A stretch of DNA of 64,000 nt. Source: Circinella umbellata (taxonomy: Eukaryota > Mucoromycota > Mucoromycetes > Mucorales > Lichtheimiaceae). The position numbers were made by a program, and so were the translations under genes. A model generated the notes under the pieces. That model had not been told where the DNA came from. It did not search any database and saw only the letters and a list, made by a program, of their open reading frames with translations. Positions 36,771 to 51,500 of this stretch are shown here, piece after piece; positions within the stretch are counted from its first letter, which is position 1; the number at the start of each line of letters is the position of its first letter. Location of the stretch: positions 186,001 to 250,000 of the forward strand of contig JAIWNF010000004.1 in NCBI GenBank assembly GCA_025093555.1, given 5' to 3'.

Positions 36771-38314
36771 ATGGATGAAAATCATTATCCGATGCTTCAA
36801 AAAGCGTTACAATATCTTGATGATAATCGTATACCTGGTGTTCATATTATTTCTGGACATACGTCAGACCCTTTTTTCGGTCAAGGAAAATCACGACAAT
36901 ATGATCGTCTTGACATTCATTTCTCTTATCAAAATAATCGTACTAAAGTTCCATGTAAATAAAATAAAATAAGGAGAAGGAAATGTTAAGTTGGAGGTCA
37001 TTGACAATAATAATATTTCTGAAATAATCTTGACAAAAAAAAAAAAAAAAAACTTAGGTCAAGTTGTATTTGATTCAAGTGACTATACCTTTTCACCAGA
37101 CATAATTATTAATCCTACATGGCAAGCATTTAGTAATGAAAAATTACTTTTGTTGGAATGGGAGATTGAAGACCCAAAATGTCTTCAACAATGGCTTTCT
37201 TCTTTATGGATTCATTTTAACCAAATGGTTCGTTATTATAAGCTTTTGTTATTGCATAAAAAAAAAGGCTGAGTATACTAAAAGAAAAAAAAATTATATA
37301 GCTATTTGGTGATGAAGAATATGACGAATTACAAAGTAGTCGTGAACCCACACCCATCGATTTAATTACACCAGTAGATCAACCTTCATCCATTGTATCA
37401 GCACCTGCAGCATTACCAGAAAGTTCATTAGTAGAACAATATCAACCGATTATAATCAGTAGCAATACAAGACAAACATCATCTATTGTTAGTTTTAGTG
37501 ATGATCGAGAACTACAAGTATCACAGCAACGACATCATCAGAATGAAGAAGCAGAAATAGCGATTCTAGAAGACCAAAATACATTTGTGGAAGATGATTC
37601 TGCAATGGATTTTGAATATCGATCACTTAATGAACGAAGAGGATTTATTGAGCAATTGATTTCGGATATGCCAAAGTAAGTAACAAATAACCATATTTTT
37701 TTTTGGCTAGTATATAGAACTAAAAGAATGTAAAAACAATTATTATTCTAGTCACGTAATACGATTTGATGCTATCAACTTTTCATCTATTGCATTGTAT
37801 ATGACTGTAAAAATACCAGATGCATTATGGAATGAATTAAAAGTATATCATCAAAAAGTATTAAATGACGTTACTACTAAAGTAGGTAAAGCAAGAAATA
37901 CAGCAGCTGCTATTGTTCAATGTAAGTTTCCGAATATGTACAATTTTTTGACTTGTAAAAATAAAAAGATGTGACCTAGTAACCATGATAATTGTAATCA
38001 ATCAAATAGTGACAATGGATGAAGCTTTTCCACAATCACCATTAAATATCATTTTAATATCGGCTGTCAATACGATTCCATTGACAGACGGTGAACCTGA
38101 ACAAAGGCAATTTGAAATGGTTATGAATTCAAGTTTAGATTTAGAACAAATGTGTAAAATAGTCAAGTAAAGTTGTTATTTTATTTAACAAAAAGAGAAA
38201 AAAAGTTGAATATTATGATTATTTTTCACTAAACTATTCATTTTATTTAATAGAGATACTTTAATAGAAGAAATACCCAAGTTTCATTCAGGTTTATTTG
38301 ATAATAATTCTTAA
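36771..38314 (+). CDS. BRE/BABAM2-like subunit of the BRISC/BRCA1-A deubiquitinase complexes
   Basis: In animals this protein is a scaffold of K63-specific deubiquitinase complexes, with UEV-like domains. Exons 36771-36954, 37058-37227, 37302-37675, 37752-37921, 38010-38166 and 38254-38314 join to 371 aa, close to the animal length of about 383. Evidence: RLDIHFSYQNNRTKVP, then QVVFDSSDYTFSPDIIIN, matching the first UEV core, and YRSLNERRGFIEQLISDMP with VIRFDAINFSSIALYM matching the second. The first acceptor at 37058 was preferred over one at 36991 because it keeps frame and family alignment. The exon 2 donor (GTTCGT) is weak but is the only one in phase. A Q/S-rich insert lies between the domains. 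Partner genes are not in the window. Confidence 0.75.
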
Positions 38315-38667
38315 AAGAAAAAAAAAAAAAAGGACATGGTTAAAAAATTAATCTAATCCCACCCCCGAACCTTTTAAAACACCAACCAAATTTTTTGCAT
38401 ATATTCCCGTTATATTGCTTCTCCCTTGCATTTACGAAACGAGCTGTTCTAATTTCCCCCACTTGTGTATTATACCAAAAATAAGCTCAGATCTCTCCCC
38501 GCACAGACAACACCGCCTCCCCTTCCCTCTTACTTTAACCATGTAAATTCTTTATGACATATACATACAAAATGTATTGATTAAAATATTTTTTTTTTCC
38601 TTCTCCTTTCTTTTATTACTTCTTTTTTTTTTCCCTCTCCGTCAACTTTGCAATATCCGTCAGATGA

Positions 38668-39156
38668 ATGATGACTGAACAACAAAAAAGATCAAGTTCA
38701 CATACTACTCAAGTAAATAATATGAATGATAATAAAATTATTACACAACCCATGCCAAGAAATGGTCAAGAACGAGTAGCTGCATTAAAAGAATTAGGTG
38801 GTACATTTAAAGAAGGTCAACGTCGAGTATCCAAAATTGCTACTCCAACTACATCAGATACGATACCCTCTTTTATGGATACCAAAAGGATTGAGGTAAA
38901 TTTTAGTTCCTTGGAAATATTCTGTAGGGAGACTTTTTTTTTTTTTTGTTATAAATTATATACAGTAGTAGTGTGTGTTTATGATAATTATTAATAATCA
39001 TTTATATTTATATTTTATCAGGAACTTTTAAAGAAACCTTCTAAAAGTTTACAAGAAGCAGGTCATGAAGTAGCATTAAATGATCCTAATAGTGTATTAG
39101 CTGATACATCATCATTAGATCCATCATTATTAAAAAATAATAATAAACTCATTTAA
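38668..39156 (+). CDS. Small hypothetical protein (120 aa)
   Basis: Exons 38668-38895 and 39022-39156 join in phase 0 across a 126-bp intron (GTAAAT...TCAG). I do not recognise the family. The middle, about residues 28-80, looks conserved in style: PMPRNGQERVAALKELGGTFKEGQRRVSKIA, then MDTKRIEELLKKPSKSLQEAGHE. The ends are polar and low in complexity. There is no signal peptide or membrane helix, and charged helical segments suggest a soluble protein. A second ATG at 38671 would remove one residue. It converges on the RPC6 gene with about 260 bp between stops. Confidence 0.6.
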
Positions 39157-39306
39157 TTAGCTTTAATAATAAATTGAAAAGGTTATATGTTTAAAAGATG
39201 TGTACAAAAAGAGAAATATTATATTATAATATATTATATATAAAGAGAGAGCGAGAGCGAGAGTGAAAGAACAAAATATATTCGTGTATTTTTGTATGAA
39301 AATAAA

Positions 39307-39331
39307 TGTGTGTGTGTGTGTGTGTGTGTGT
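39307..39331. repeat. (TG)n microsatellite
   Basis: An uninterrupted TG run of about 25 bp between the small hypothetical gene and the convergent RPC6 gene, preceded by a GAGAGCGAGAGCGAGAG purine stretch near 39245. Confidence 0.9.
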
Positions 39332-39419
39332 ATAAATGCAAATTTAAAAACTTTTTTTTTTTGGAGTAGTTGAGATGAAATGAAATGAAATGAGAAGGTG
39401 TACTTTTTGTTATGTTTTG

Positions 39420-40809
39420 TTACCAATCTAACCATGTTTTAAAATATTCACAATTGTATGGATTTACTGGACCATCTTCAACACAAAATGTAAATACAGG
39501 ACATTTACCACATGGAATTTCTGTCATAGCTTCTGTAGGTAATCGACTCGTTGTTTTTCTTACTGCTTTATAAGCCCATGGTACAGAAGAATCATCCCCT
39601 TCATCATCACTCATATCTTCATCAAATCCAGCAATATAAGGTAATTTCTTTTCAACTACACCATCATATACTAATACATCTAATAAACTACCAATATCTT
39701 TTACTGATAAATCGACTGAAGAAATACGTGATTCTGTAATAAAACGTCGTACTTCAGCTGCTGTTGGATAATGTTCATATTCTGCATTAAATACTGCATC
39801 ACGCACTTGTTCATTACGTGGAAAACTCTGTAATAAATAAATACTATTATTAGTATATAAATAGTATATAATAAGATTTAGTAATACTTACTCGGGCCAT
39901 GATATATTTTAAACAAGCTGTTTTTAAACTTTCAATAAATTCAGTATCTAATTCTTGATCAGTATACCATGCACCACCAGTTACTTCACTTGAAGGTGTA
40001 ATACCAAATAACATATAAATTTTTCTTGTAGGATACTAAACAAAATAAAAATGGATCATTTTAGTTATAATAAATCCCTCTCACCCTTTTTTAAAAAAAA
40101 AACTTACTTTGACATGCTTAACAGCTTTAATTTCTTGTTTTTGTTCCAATGCTTTCAAGGTACGGTTTAATACAATAGTATGTAAATTTGTTTTCTTTTT
40201 TAAATCCTTTGTCCATATGCCTTCGTTACCAGCTGCACGAATTGCATTATAAACAAATCTTTGTTCATCATTCATACGACTTGCCCTATATTATGATTAT
40301 ATTATAAGTATAACCCATCCTCTTTTTTTTTTACATATTTATAAACATATATATATCCTGTTATTTACTTTTCAGCATCTCGAAGATCAATTGCACGTAA
40401 CATATTTTCACCATTCAGACTAACAATTTCAAGTGCACTCTATTAAAAAAAAAATGAATAGTTTATTCATATTATTTAATCTTATTCAGAATAGACAAGT
40501 GTTATTATTTGTCTTCTTTTTTTCATAGATCAAAATAGCATACCTTTTTTAAAAGGGTGTTCATGGCTTGGTATGCTGCTTGTACTTCCATTTCTGGTGG
40601 ACGATCACTAAATTTGATTCCTTCCTATATATATATATATATATAAACAAAAGTTTTTTAATGGACAAACTCATTTATATGAACGCGTATGAATGAAAAA
40701 TTAAAAAAAAAAAAGATACCTTGCCCTTAGAATGAGCATATTTATAAAATTGCCATTCGTCATCGGCTAAACCGAATTTATTTTCACCTGATGCAGTAGC
40801 TTCATTCAT
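39420..40809 (-). CDS. RPC34: RNA polymerase III subunit RPC6 (RPC34/POLR3F homologue)
   Basis: It is part of the Pol III RPC3-RPC6-RPC7 subcomplex that contacts TFIIIB and helps open promoters for tRNA and 5S genes. Six exons on the minus strand: 40720-40809, 40544-40624, 40369-40439, 40108-40285, 39892-40035 and 39420-39827; all phases close, giving 323 aa against about 317 in yeast. The N-terminal winged-helix regions include MNTLLKKSALEIVS and AAGNEGIWTKDLKKKTNLH. The hallmark KYPTRKIYMLFGITPSSEVTGG then WYTDQELD is present. The C-terminus carries C-x2-C-x5-C-x10-C (CGKCPVFTFC...NPYNC), the iron-sulphur ligand set known in this subunit. Start at the first ATG in frame; it ends in KTWLDW. 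Confidence 0.93.
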
Positions 40810-41121
40810 TTTTTTATTTTATTTTTTATTTTTTTTCCCTTCTCTCTTTTCCCTCCCTTTTCGTGGCGGATTTATGTGGTCAACTCGAACAAAAGAAAAA
40901 AGAAAAAAAAAAAGTAGCCGCAGGAAACTCAAATGAACTAATTGGGTGAGTTTCCGCCACACAAGTGACTGTGAACCGAGATTTCATGCGATGTAACGAT
41001 GACAATTCGTTTGTCACCTTTTTTTTATGTGTATAATCATTTTATGAGTAATAATAATAATAGTAATAAAAAGGGACGGGGGGTCAAGAAATAAGAAAAG
41101 AATATATATTTTTATTTTTAC
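40810..41121. other. Intergenic between PFK-2 stop and RPC6 start
   Basis: About 310 bp holding the RPC6 promoter. Pyrimidine-rich runs lie just upstream of the RPC6 ATG. No clear TATA box or other known site was identified. Confidence 0.5.
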
Positions 41122-43264
<2,143 letters not shown>

Positions 43265-44639
43265 ATATTATACGAATAGTAATTATGGTTCAATAGGAAA
43301 ATAAAAAAAAAAGAGAGGGAGAGTGTAGCTTTATAAAGTTAAAGAAAGAGGTATATTGATTATAAAAAAAGGTATTTGAAACAAAGGCATATTTTTTTTT
43401 TGAAAGCAACTCAGATAATAATAACCTGGAAAGAAGGGGAACCTCGGAACCAAAAGTGTGCTGTTTTGTCGTCTGATGTTTGTGGGTGCCCGGATGTTTC
43501 CAGAATAATAAAAAAAAACAATTTCTTCCTTTTTCTTATTCCTTCCTTTCTTATAATACAAACTGCATAGCTTTCACTTCTTTGCATGTGCATAAGAAAC
43601 AGTTCATGTAAATATGCATTAGCTACATTTTTGAATTTCCGAGAAATAGTATAGCGTCATATGCACTGTGTACATCATATCATTTAACTCATATCATGGA
43701 CAATGATATCGTTTAAAAGGAAGATAGCGTCTAGCTTCCATATGATAGTGACAGGGACACTGACCATTTCTCACGGGTTAGCACCACTTAGCAATGATTA
43801 TTAACTTTATATAAATTTCGTTTATGTTGCTACAGTTGTGTCTTACGATTTATACCGATTGTAGAGGGAGGGGGGATGAATCTTTTTTAATAACGTTCAA
43901 GCAGTTTATGATATAATAGTTTTCAGCTACGACATTTACATTACTCTCATATATAACAAACGGACGAACAAACAAATCTCAGTCTATCTACTAATTGCCT
44001 TATATATATGTACAAGTAGCATTAATATTCTTAATAGTTATTATCTCGTCATTATATTATATTTTTATAAAACTTGAAAAAACCTATTAACACAGACGTC
44101 TTTGGGGATAAAAATTAATCTTTTTCTATTTTGCCCACTACACGTTAAATTGTTGTCATTTTTATAGAAAATCAAAATAATCAATTCATTGTGTAACCGT
44201 AATACTATATAATAAACCCAAACATCTTACATCACGCCCTATATTATCATGACGGTCACTACTGTAAATATTCATAACAGGTTAACATATTTTATATATA
44301 CTAATGTTTAAAGAAATGTGGTAGTTTTGTTGCTATAGTAACAGCGTTTTGATTCATTGTTTATTTTTTTATACAATGTCAATACGCACTTGGGTGAATT
44401 TTTATATCGAACAATTTTTATATCGAATAATTTTTACATCGGCATACTCAAAATACTTACTTTGAAAACATATACGTAAAAAATGCCATTTAAATTAATT
44501 ATGTCAATATTCAGCTATTAAATGATTAAACTAGCCGAATGGAATATCTCTAATCTTGGAGGTACTATACATATTTCAAATTTTCGATACTTGTATTATT
44601 TAAGTTGAATTGGAACAGTTCCTTTCCACATCGCGCACA
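43265..44639. other. Intergenic, no supported gene
   Basis: About 1.4 kb upstream of the PFK-2 gene. ORFs near 43331-43593 on both strands are low complexity. A 16-bp unit (ATTTTTATATCGAACA type) is repeated three times at 44398-44445. Confidence 0.55.
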
Positions 44640-45063
44640 CAAAAACATCCGGTGGCACATCTTGCACCAAAAACTGTCGTGTAAGCAACGTCTTCATCAA
44701 TTAATACCAAACGTATTTACCACGGCAACCTGTGTTTTTTTGTGACTCAATTGATACACCCAAACACTTTGTGTGGGCATGTCCTATTAAACAATCGGAC
44801 TGGCAAAGCATTGTATCCCGTTATTTGGGCTTTCCTAGTGAGCTGACAATAGATAATAACATGTCCCTTTCTCTGCCTGGTTTATCACTATGTCCTACAT
44901 TCAAACTCGCATTTTTTGACATTATTGCCACCCACTTTGTTCCAAATTTGGTTCGCTCATTGGCAATTTGTCTTTCACCAAACTACTTTCTGGTCAAACA
45001 GTGTAATAGCCAAAACAATTCATCATCTACGCAAAATTCATTTGGAACAGCAACACGCATTTA
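44640..45063 (+). pseudogene. LINE-like reverse-transcriptase C-terminal relic with frameshift
   Basis: From about 44650 the frame reads WHILHQKLSCKQRLHQLIPNVFTTATC, then shifts by one frame at a T-run near 44731-44740 and continues as FFCDSIDTPKHFVWACPIKQSDWQSIVSRYL to a stop at 45063. The pattern W..L..KL...R..L.P, then Cys pair, H-F, C-P and W, is that of the zinc-knuckle end of fungal non-LTR retrotransposons. It lacks all upstream domains. It differs clearly from the LINE family at 28168-28914. No flanking duplication was found by eye. Confidence 0.6.
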
Positions 45064-46303
45064 GCCTGCGTACTTAGTCATATACCTTTGCTGCTTTATC
45101 TCCTTTACTAGCTTAGTCAATTTTTCTTTATTTACTTAATCGATGTCTCTTTCAATTTTCATGACATCCCTGCTTCTGGAAAAATAATTTTCTTCTACAA
45201 TTTTTTTTTATTTTAAGTTGAGAAACGTAGAGGGTTTGGTTTTGCTTTTCTAACGAAATCATATTGACACTGATAACTCAACAAAAGAAAACACTGTAAA
45301 TGAGGGGAAGATTCATTAGAAAAAGCACTGTTGATCTTACTTTTTAAGTTTTTACAAACTGTTGCTCCTTTTCATACTAACTTGACGACATGATCAGGTC
45401 TTATACTGAGGTTATGAAAAAAATAAATAAAGAAGACTTGATTATTACTGTTTCCATGGAAATCGGTTTATCTCGTAATGATATCTCACTTTGTTGTCAG
45501 TACACTTCTCTTGCTCATAGTACAAATAAGATCGTACATCTTGTAAAGAACTACGTATGTAGTACTGTATTTAATCGTATACCATACGTAGATGTAAGAA
45601 AAAAAAATAAAACACCCTCAATATTCGTCTTAGCATCCCCATTGAATGGAAACCGTTATCATCTAACAGACTATGTTTTTGGCAACAATATGAAGCAGAA
45701 TTTTAGTACTAATGGAAAAGATGCCACGCACCTTTTGGTAATACTTAAAGTTTGTGGCATAATTAAATGAGAAATTAAATGAGAGAAAAGAGAATTTTTT
45801 GTGCTCAAGTCAAACGTCTTGAGTAGCTTAAATGTCTCTACGTATATGATTTGAGCTGGCTCAAATTGCTCAAACTTATCTTTTAAGTAATGAGCTCGCT
45901 CAACCTTTTTGGTTTGAAAATGTTAAATACTTAGGGACTGTACTGAAAAAGGAGTCACTTGTCAAGATCTGAATATTATATTTACTCTTCCTTTTCTAGT
46001 ACAAGAAGTTTCTTTATCCCCCCCCCACCTACAATACCTGCTTTTTTTTATCTAATCGACTTTTTTTTTCAATATTATATTGAATAAGATATTTGAATCG
46101 CTTTTTTTTTCTATTTAAAATACATACGTAGTAAGGTTTCATTTGATTTCTTGCACTAATAATTAATTCTCTTCATATTACTCTATTTTTGTCCTAGTTT
46201 TGTAACTATATCTGAAGGTATTTTAATTAGGCTTTCGTAAATTTATGATATGGTAAATGAAGACGACGTAGTAATATCTCAAAGTTAGATAATCAATTTG
46301 AGC

Positions 46304-46353
<50 letters not shown>

Positions 46354-47690
46354 TGTAAATAAAAATAAAAATAGAAAATTCTTATTTACATATATAAAAG
46401 AAACTAGTTTGACAAATTTAAAAATTAATAAGTCAATACTAACTGACATAGCTATAAAATGATTGAAAGAAATGAACCAATACTGAAGAGTGGGTATACT
46501 ATATATAAAAAAAACCAACCAGCCAATATAATACTGTGATTGACAGTTGTAGCATGGTACATTGACCGATAAAGGAGAACAACGTTAAGGTCTTTTTGGA
46601 AAAAAAAAAAGAACCTCTCACAGTTGTCCTCAAAGTCTCAAGCTCACGGATCTAACATGCTCAAACTACTCATAATAATATATCGAATTAATTTGGGCCT
46701 CCTTGAATTTATCATTTGAGCCGCGGTTGAATGTATTTTAGATCCAGTGCGCATCAAAACAGCCAGAATAACTAATATAATGAGTTACCGACTCAAAAAA
46801 ATTCAAAGTGCTCTTGTTGTACATAATAAGTACAGAAAATATACAAAATCTTTTTTTCCGTTTTTTTTTTTTTTTTCCGGGAGTTTTTTTATTTCTGATT
46901 TGGAAATTTCTCGGCGTATTTATTCATAACCATGCTATAGTGTACTTGTTTTTTTTATAATGGTAGGAAGATCAAAAACGGCATATAATTGATGTCTTTA
47001 AAATCCTTAAAAAAGACATGGTTGCAACACCGATATATTCCTCTTAATGGCTTGCGGAACGAGTATTATAGTCAGACGGTCTTTTGTACTAGAATAGGAC
47101 TATAAATAGATGTATCGTAATCGACTCGCAAAACATGAAAAAGAAGTTGGTTGGAAATCGTTAACTGTAATATTGTTTTTATTTTCCCAATGAATTAATC
47201 ATATAATTATATAAGAAATCCAATACGGGTAGTCATTATTTAGTATCCAATTCAAAAATATTTTCTGATAAAAGACAAAAGAATATATAATAAATATATT
47301 TATTTATTTATAGATGAGTGTTCGTCGTGAGTAGAACACGAGTTATTATAGACAACTCCTTGAAAAGAAAACAAGGGAGAAGTTACAGTATGTATGTATA
47401 TAATAGATAGGACCTTGTTTTCTGAATTGCTTATATGCACTATGTATGTATGTATATCATTAAAACTTGACATCATAAAACAAGCTATTTTTGGAATCAT
47501 TCTACTTATGCATTAAATATTATTCCTCCCCGACAAAAAAAAAATTGATTGGCTCACGGTAAATATACATCTTTCAATGTCGCAACAACACACCATAATT
47601 CAAAAATAAAAAGGGAGGGGGAATTGATATTTACTTTCAGCAAGTATAATAGCATAATGTAACACAGTATCCATTTTGAATTACTGTTAA
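45064..47690. other. Intergenic with one uncertain ORF and short palindromes
   Basis: An ORF of 126 codons at 45390-45770 (+) has mixed composition (IITVSMEIGLSRNDISLCCQ, then HLTDYVFGNNMK) but matches nothing I know and has no splice partner; it may be a relic. Three short palindromes built on TTGAGC lie at 45804-45902. An (AT)n(GT)n run fills 46304-46350. Nothing else is supportable. Confidence 0.45.
46304..46350. repeat. (AT)n(GT)n compound microsatellite
   Basis: An AT dinucleotide run of about 17 bp passes directly into a GT run of about 30 bp. Confidence 0.95.
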
Positions 47691-47723
47691 TGGAATGGAG
47701 CAAACCAAAAAAAAAAAAAAAGG

Positions 47724-47731
47724 TATAAATA
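47724..47731 (+). promoter_or_regulatory. TATA box of the small secreted protein gene
   Basis: A canonical TATAAATA lies 69-76 bp upstream of the ATG at 47800, preceded by a poly-A tract. The spacing fits a short 5' leader. A consensus TATA box usually goes with strongly regulated genes in fungi, but regulation here is inference. Confidence 0.5.
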
Positions 47732-47799
47732 AGGACCCAATTTTTTTTTCTATCTTACCAATTTACTTTTCATTACAAGAAATCAAAAAAAATTACAAG

Positions 47800-48030
47800 A
47801 TGCAATACCGAATTATCCCTCTTATTGCCGCCGTTGTGTGCTTGATGATTGCTAGCGTATCCGCAAAAGCAACTCCTTGTACCGTTGAAGAAGGCTGTGG
47901 TCCCTACTTCACATGTAATAAAGAAACCTTGACATGTTGTGCCAACACTGGTGTAGACCCTCAAATGAACGCCTGCTGTAGCAATAAGCCAATGACTGTT
48001 GACGAAAACGGTACCCATCGTTGTGGATAA
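47800..48030 (+). CDS. Small secreted cysteine-rich protein (76 aa)
   Basis: ATG 47800 opens a 76-codon frame without introns. Residues 1 to about 22 form a typical signal peptide: a positive start (MQYR), a hydrophobic core (IIPLIAAVVCLMIAS) and an A-x-A-like cleavage site after VSA. The mature part of about 54 residues has eight cysteines in the order C-x5-C-x5-C-x6-CC-x11-CC-x14-C, ending in RCG, so four disulphides are likely. There are no dibasic processing sites. The longer frame starting at 47695 is not used because it has no signal peptide and a lysine run. Function is unknown: surface protein, antimicrobial or effector-like peptides all share this layout. A TATA box lies about 70 bp upstream. 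Confidence 0.7.
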   Translation: MQYRIIPLIAAVVCLMIASVSAKATPCTVEEGCGPYFTCNKETLTCCANTGVDPQMNACCSNKPMTVDENGTHRCG

Positions 48031-48513
48031 ATCAGTTCTTTTTTTTTTTTGATATTATTATTGTTAGTTTTATCAATCTCTTCTTTAACAATTACAAAAA
48101 AAAAAACCCCTTTTTTTTTACCATCAATCAAACTGTTTATTAATAAATCACAATAATAAAGGATTATTATTAAATTAATAAACAATATATAAAAAACATT
48201 ATTTGAAAAATAATAAGAAACAAAAATCTACAAGAGTAAGAGGAGAAAAAGAAAGGGGAAATAATCATTGGACTTGTGTGTAAATATGTTCAAAGGGGAG
48301 AGAAAAGAAAAAGTAATAGAAAGATACAATTGGATTGCATGTAAGCAATAATATAATATAATAATAAAAAAAAAGAGAGAGAGAGAAATATGTATGAACT
48401 AATATTTGTGTGATAATGATATATTGTATTGTGCATGTAATTGTGATATATTACAAATGTTTGAGTATATGTGCTTTTGTTGTTGTTCATGAATAGTTAT
48501 ATGCATTTTTTTT

Positions 48514-51500
48514 TTAGCTGTTGCTTGTATAATAATAATCGTCGACTAAAACCATCGAGTTTGTTTTAGTAAATGTGTCTCCTCCTGAATAGACAATGGC
48601 ACCACTTTCACCATTACTTCCAGTAGCAGCATTATTGCCTGATATACCATTCACGCCTAAAGATCGATGATGAGAATGGTTATTATGTTGCTGACTATGG
48701 TTTTGGTAAGAATCTGCTACATTTCTATTAAACGAAACCCACCATCCTGATTTTTTTAGTATATATAACTTAAGTATTGTTATAAGGATCTCTTTCCATT
48801 TTATTCCCACAAGAGCTATGCTCCAGACTTAATTACCCAGTTGATATTTTCGGAGTTGAATGATGTTTGGATCGATTATGCGTGGTACCTGAAGTACTGG
48901 TGGTCATTGGAACAGCTTGTTTAATCCATTCATGTCGTAACGCTTCATTTGGACGCATACGTCTATCAGGATCCCATCGAAGACACCGCTCAATAAAGTC
49001 AACAAATAAGCGATCATGACAACGTAAAGCTTGCATGACTGATCTTGTTCCTGGTCTTCTCTTTTTACCCCTCGAATTGGGTATAATACGCGCATTCCCG
49101 CTTGAATCTAGATAATAATACAAGAAAAACCAACAATAATAATGTAACTCTAAATTTAGTACATGCTCCTTCTTTTTTCCTTTGATCAAAGCCTCATCAA
49201 AGTAGCTTTCTTTTTTTTTCCTTTTTCTGGAAATAGAAGATTGATTATTTACCAAAAAAGAGTCTCCGCCGAGAACTTCTTTCAATTAAATAGCGATCTG
49301 GAACACCAAGAATTTCCATTATACATGCAAGTTGTTCTTGCTCACTTTCACCTGGGAAAATCGGAAGACCCGTATAAAGTTCTGCTAAAATACATCCCAA
49401 ACTCCACATATCGATAGGTAAACCATAAGCCATTCCCATAATGACTTCGGGTGCACGATAAAATCGACTTTGGATGTATGTATATACTCGTTCACTTTCT
49501 AAACAGCTACTGCCAAAATCAATGACCTTGATCGTACTTTTGGATGGATGTTTCAATAAAATGTTCTATAAATAAATAGTTATATATCTTACTATTAGTT
49601 TTTCATAAAAGCTTTTTTTTTTCCTTAATTTTTTTTTTGTACCTCCGGTTTTAAATCACAGTGGATAACTCGATGCTCATAAAGCAAGCATAAAGATTGT
49701 AAAATTTGAATTGTAAATCTATTATATATAAAGTCAGATGCCATTTGATTTAACTTCTTCGTATCACCTAACAACATTAATAATAATAATGATAATAAAA
49801 CATTAATTGAAAGTGTTACCTTCGAATTAAACTCAAACTGAATCCTTGGAAATTATTACTCTTGATAAACTCATACAGATTCATACTAAGACATTCAAAT
49901 GCGACACATAAATGGTTTCTAAAATAGAAATAATCTGTCATTCGAATATTGTGAAACTGATCATCAGGATCCTGTATAATAAATGTCCAAATAATTAAAT
50001 TCATTAGTTTGATTTTTCAACATCTCAATAAGGAAGCAGCTTTTTCTCTCGCTTCAATAACCAACTCACCCATCGAACAAGATCTTTAAGAATCTTCACT
50101 TCAGTAGCAGCTTGTGCATGAAATCGTTTCTTGTTACGAATTAATTTGATAGCTACTGTTTGTCCAGTTTTATGATCTAAACATTTAACAACTTGACCAA
50201 AAGAACCTTGACCAAGTGCACCAAGTACTTCATATCGATAAGCTAAATGATCTTGCATAACCAAATGGTAATCACCACGATCGTCATCATAACCATAATT
50301 CAAAATAGGGTTCTCAGGTCGACCATTAATTTTTTTGGCATGCGGTCCCATAAAATAGATTTGGTCATATTTTGCCACCTCTTGTTGTTCATATTGCGAA
50401 AGAAACTGTTTATAGTATTTAAGTACTGTTTGTAGACTTTTAGGTGATCGTACGGAAGCTTGTTCTTGTCCTTTTTTATCGACTGCAGCACTTTCACTGG
50501 CGCGACGTTTCATGGATGGGATAGCTGTTGTTGTTGCTGCTGCTGCAGCTGTAGGTGATAAGTAGTCTTCTTGTTGATTATTTTGATGATAATTAGCGCT
50601 TGTCTTGCTACGTTGCTCATTATTATTATTTGCTTTCCCTTCCATAGTGGAATGTTTACCAATGGAATATTCCTCTTCCATGGATCGTAATTTGTCGTGT
50701 AAACTAAGAGCTCGAGGTTGAGTAGCTGATTTGATTGATTGATAAATGAATAAATAGAAAGATAGCATATTAGTTAGAATGAGTATTCACAATTGAAGGT
50801 ATTTTCAGTTCTAAATAAAATATTTTAGTAATGGATTTTTATTTTACCTTTATCAACTGCCTCCAATTCTGACGATGTACGAGAATGTTGGCGGCTTGTT
50901 GTTGTAGGAACATGAAGTGAAGTAGCACGACCCAATGCTCCAGAAGTGGCAGCAGTAGTCGAAGTAGTGCTTATTTTCCTTGTTCTACCCGTTTCTGCAA
51001 TCGTTTGAGCTCCTAATCTCGGCGATGCGCCTGTCATCATTGATTTTCCACTACTTGTTGCTGTATAATACAATTGTGATGATGCTTTACCAGCACCAGT
51101 ACTGCCACCACTCGCTCTGCCACCGTCACTACTATTAGTTGTTGTACTACTACTTGTATGTTTGGGTCGTACTTTGGGTGATGTTCCGGTAGAAGATGGA
51201 ACTCGAGGTGATCGTCCACCACCAGTACCAGATTTGCTTCGTGATAAACGACGTTCTGGTTTTTTCCTTCGTACTTTGTTTCCATCCCCATAAATAATTT
51301 CTTCTTCACTACTGGTTCCACTTCGTCCAATAGGGGTTGTTGTAGCAGAAAATGAAGTTTTGACGTTGGACATAGGAATACGTGTTGGTGTGATCGCTTT
51401 TTGTCCTGCAGGTGATGTCTTGTTTGTTTTCCGCCGAGTTGTACCTTCTTGTGGTATGGTCATGTTCAATGGCTCAACTTTCATTGGGGGTAAAGGCGCA

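Noticed and set aside
36991..37057. Extra coding exon part (LEVIDNNN) in the BRE-like gene
   Set aside because: Joining it requires a very poor donor, and it inserts a poly-Lys run that breaks the family alignment; the 103-bp intron ending at 37057 is better.
49643..49718. Frameshift in the kinase catalytic exon
   Set aside because: An apparent one-base loss came from misreading a line; on recount the exon is 76 nt and reads [17 protein letters not shown] in frame.
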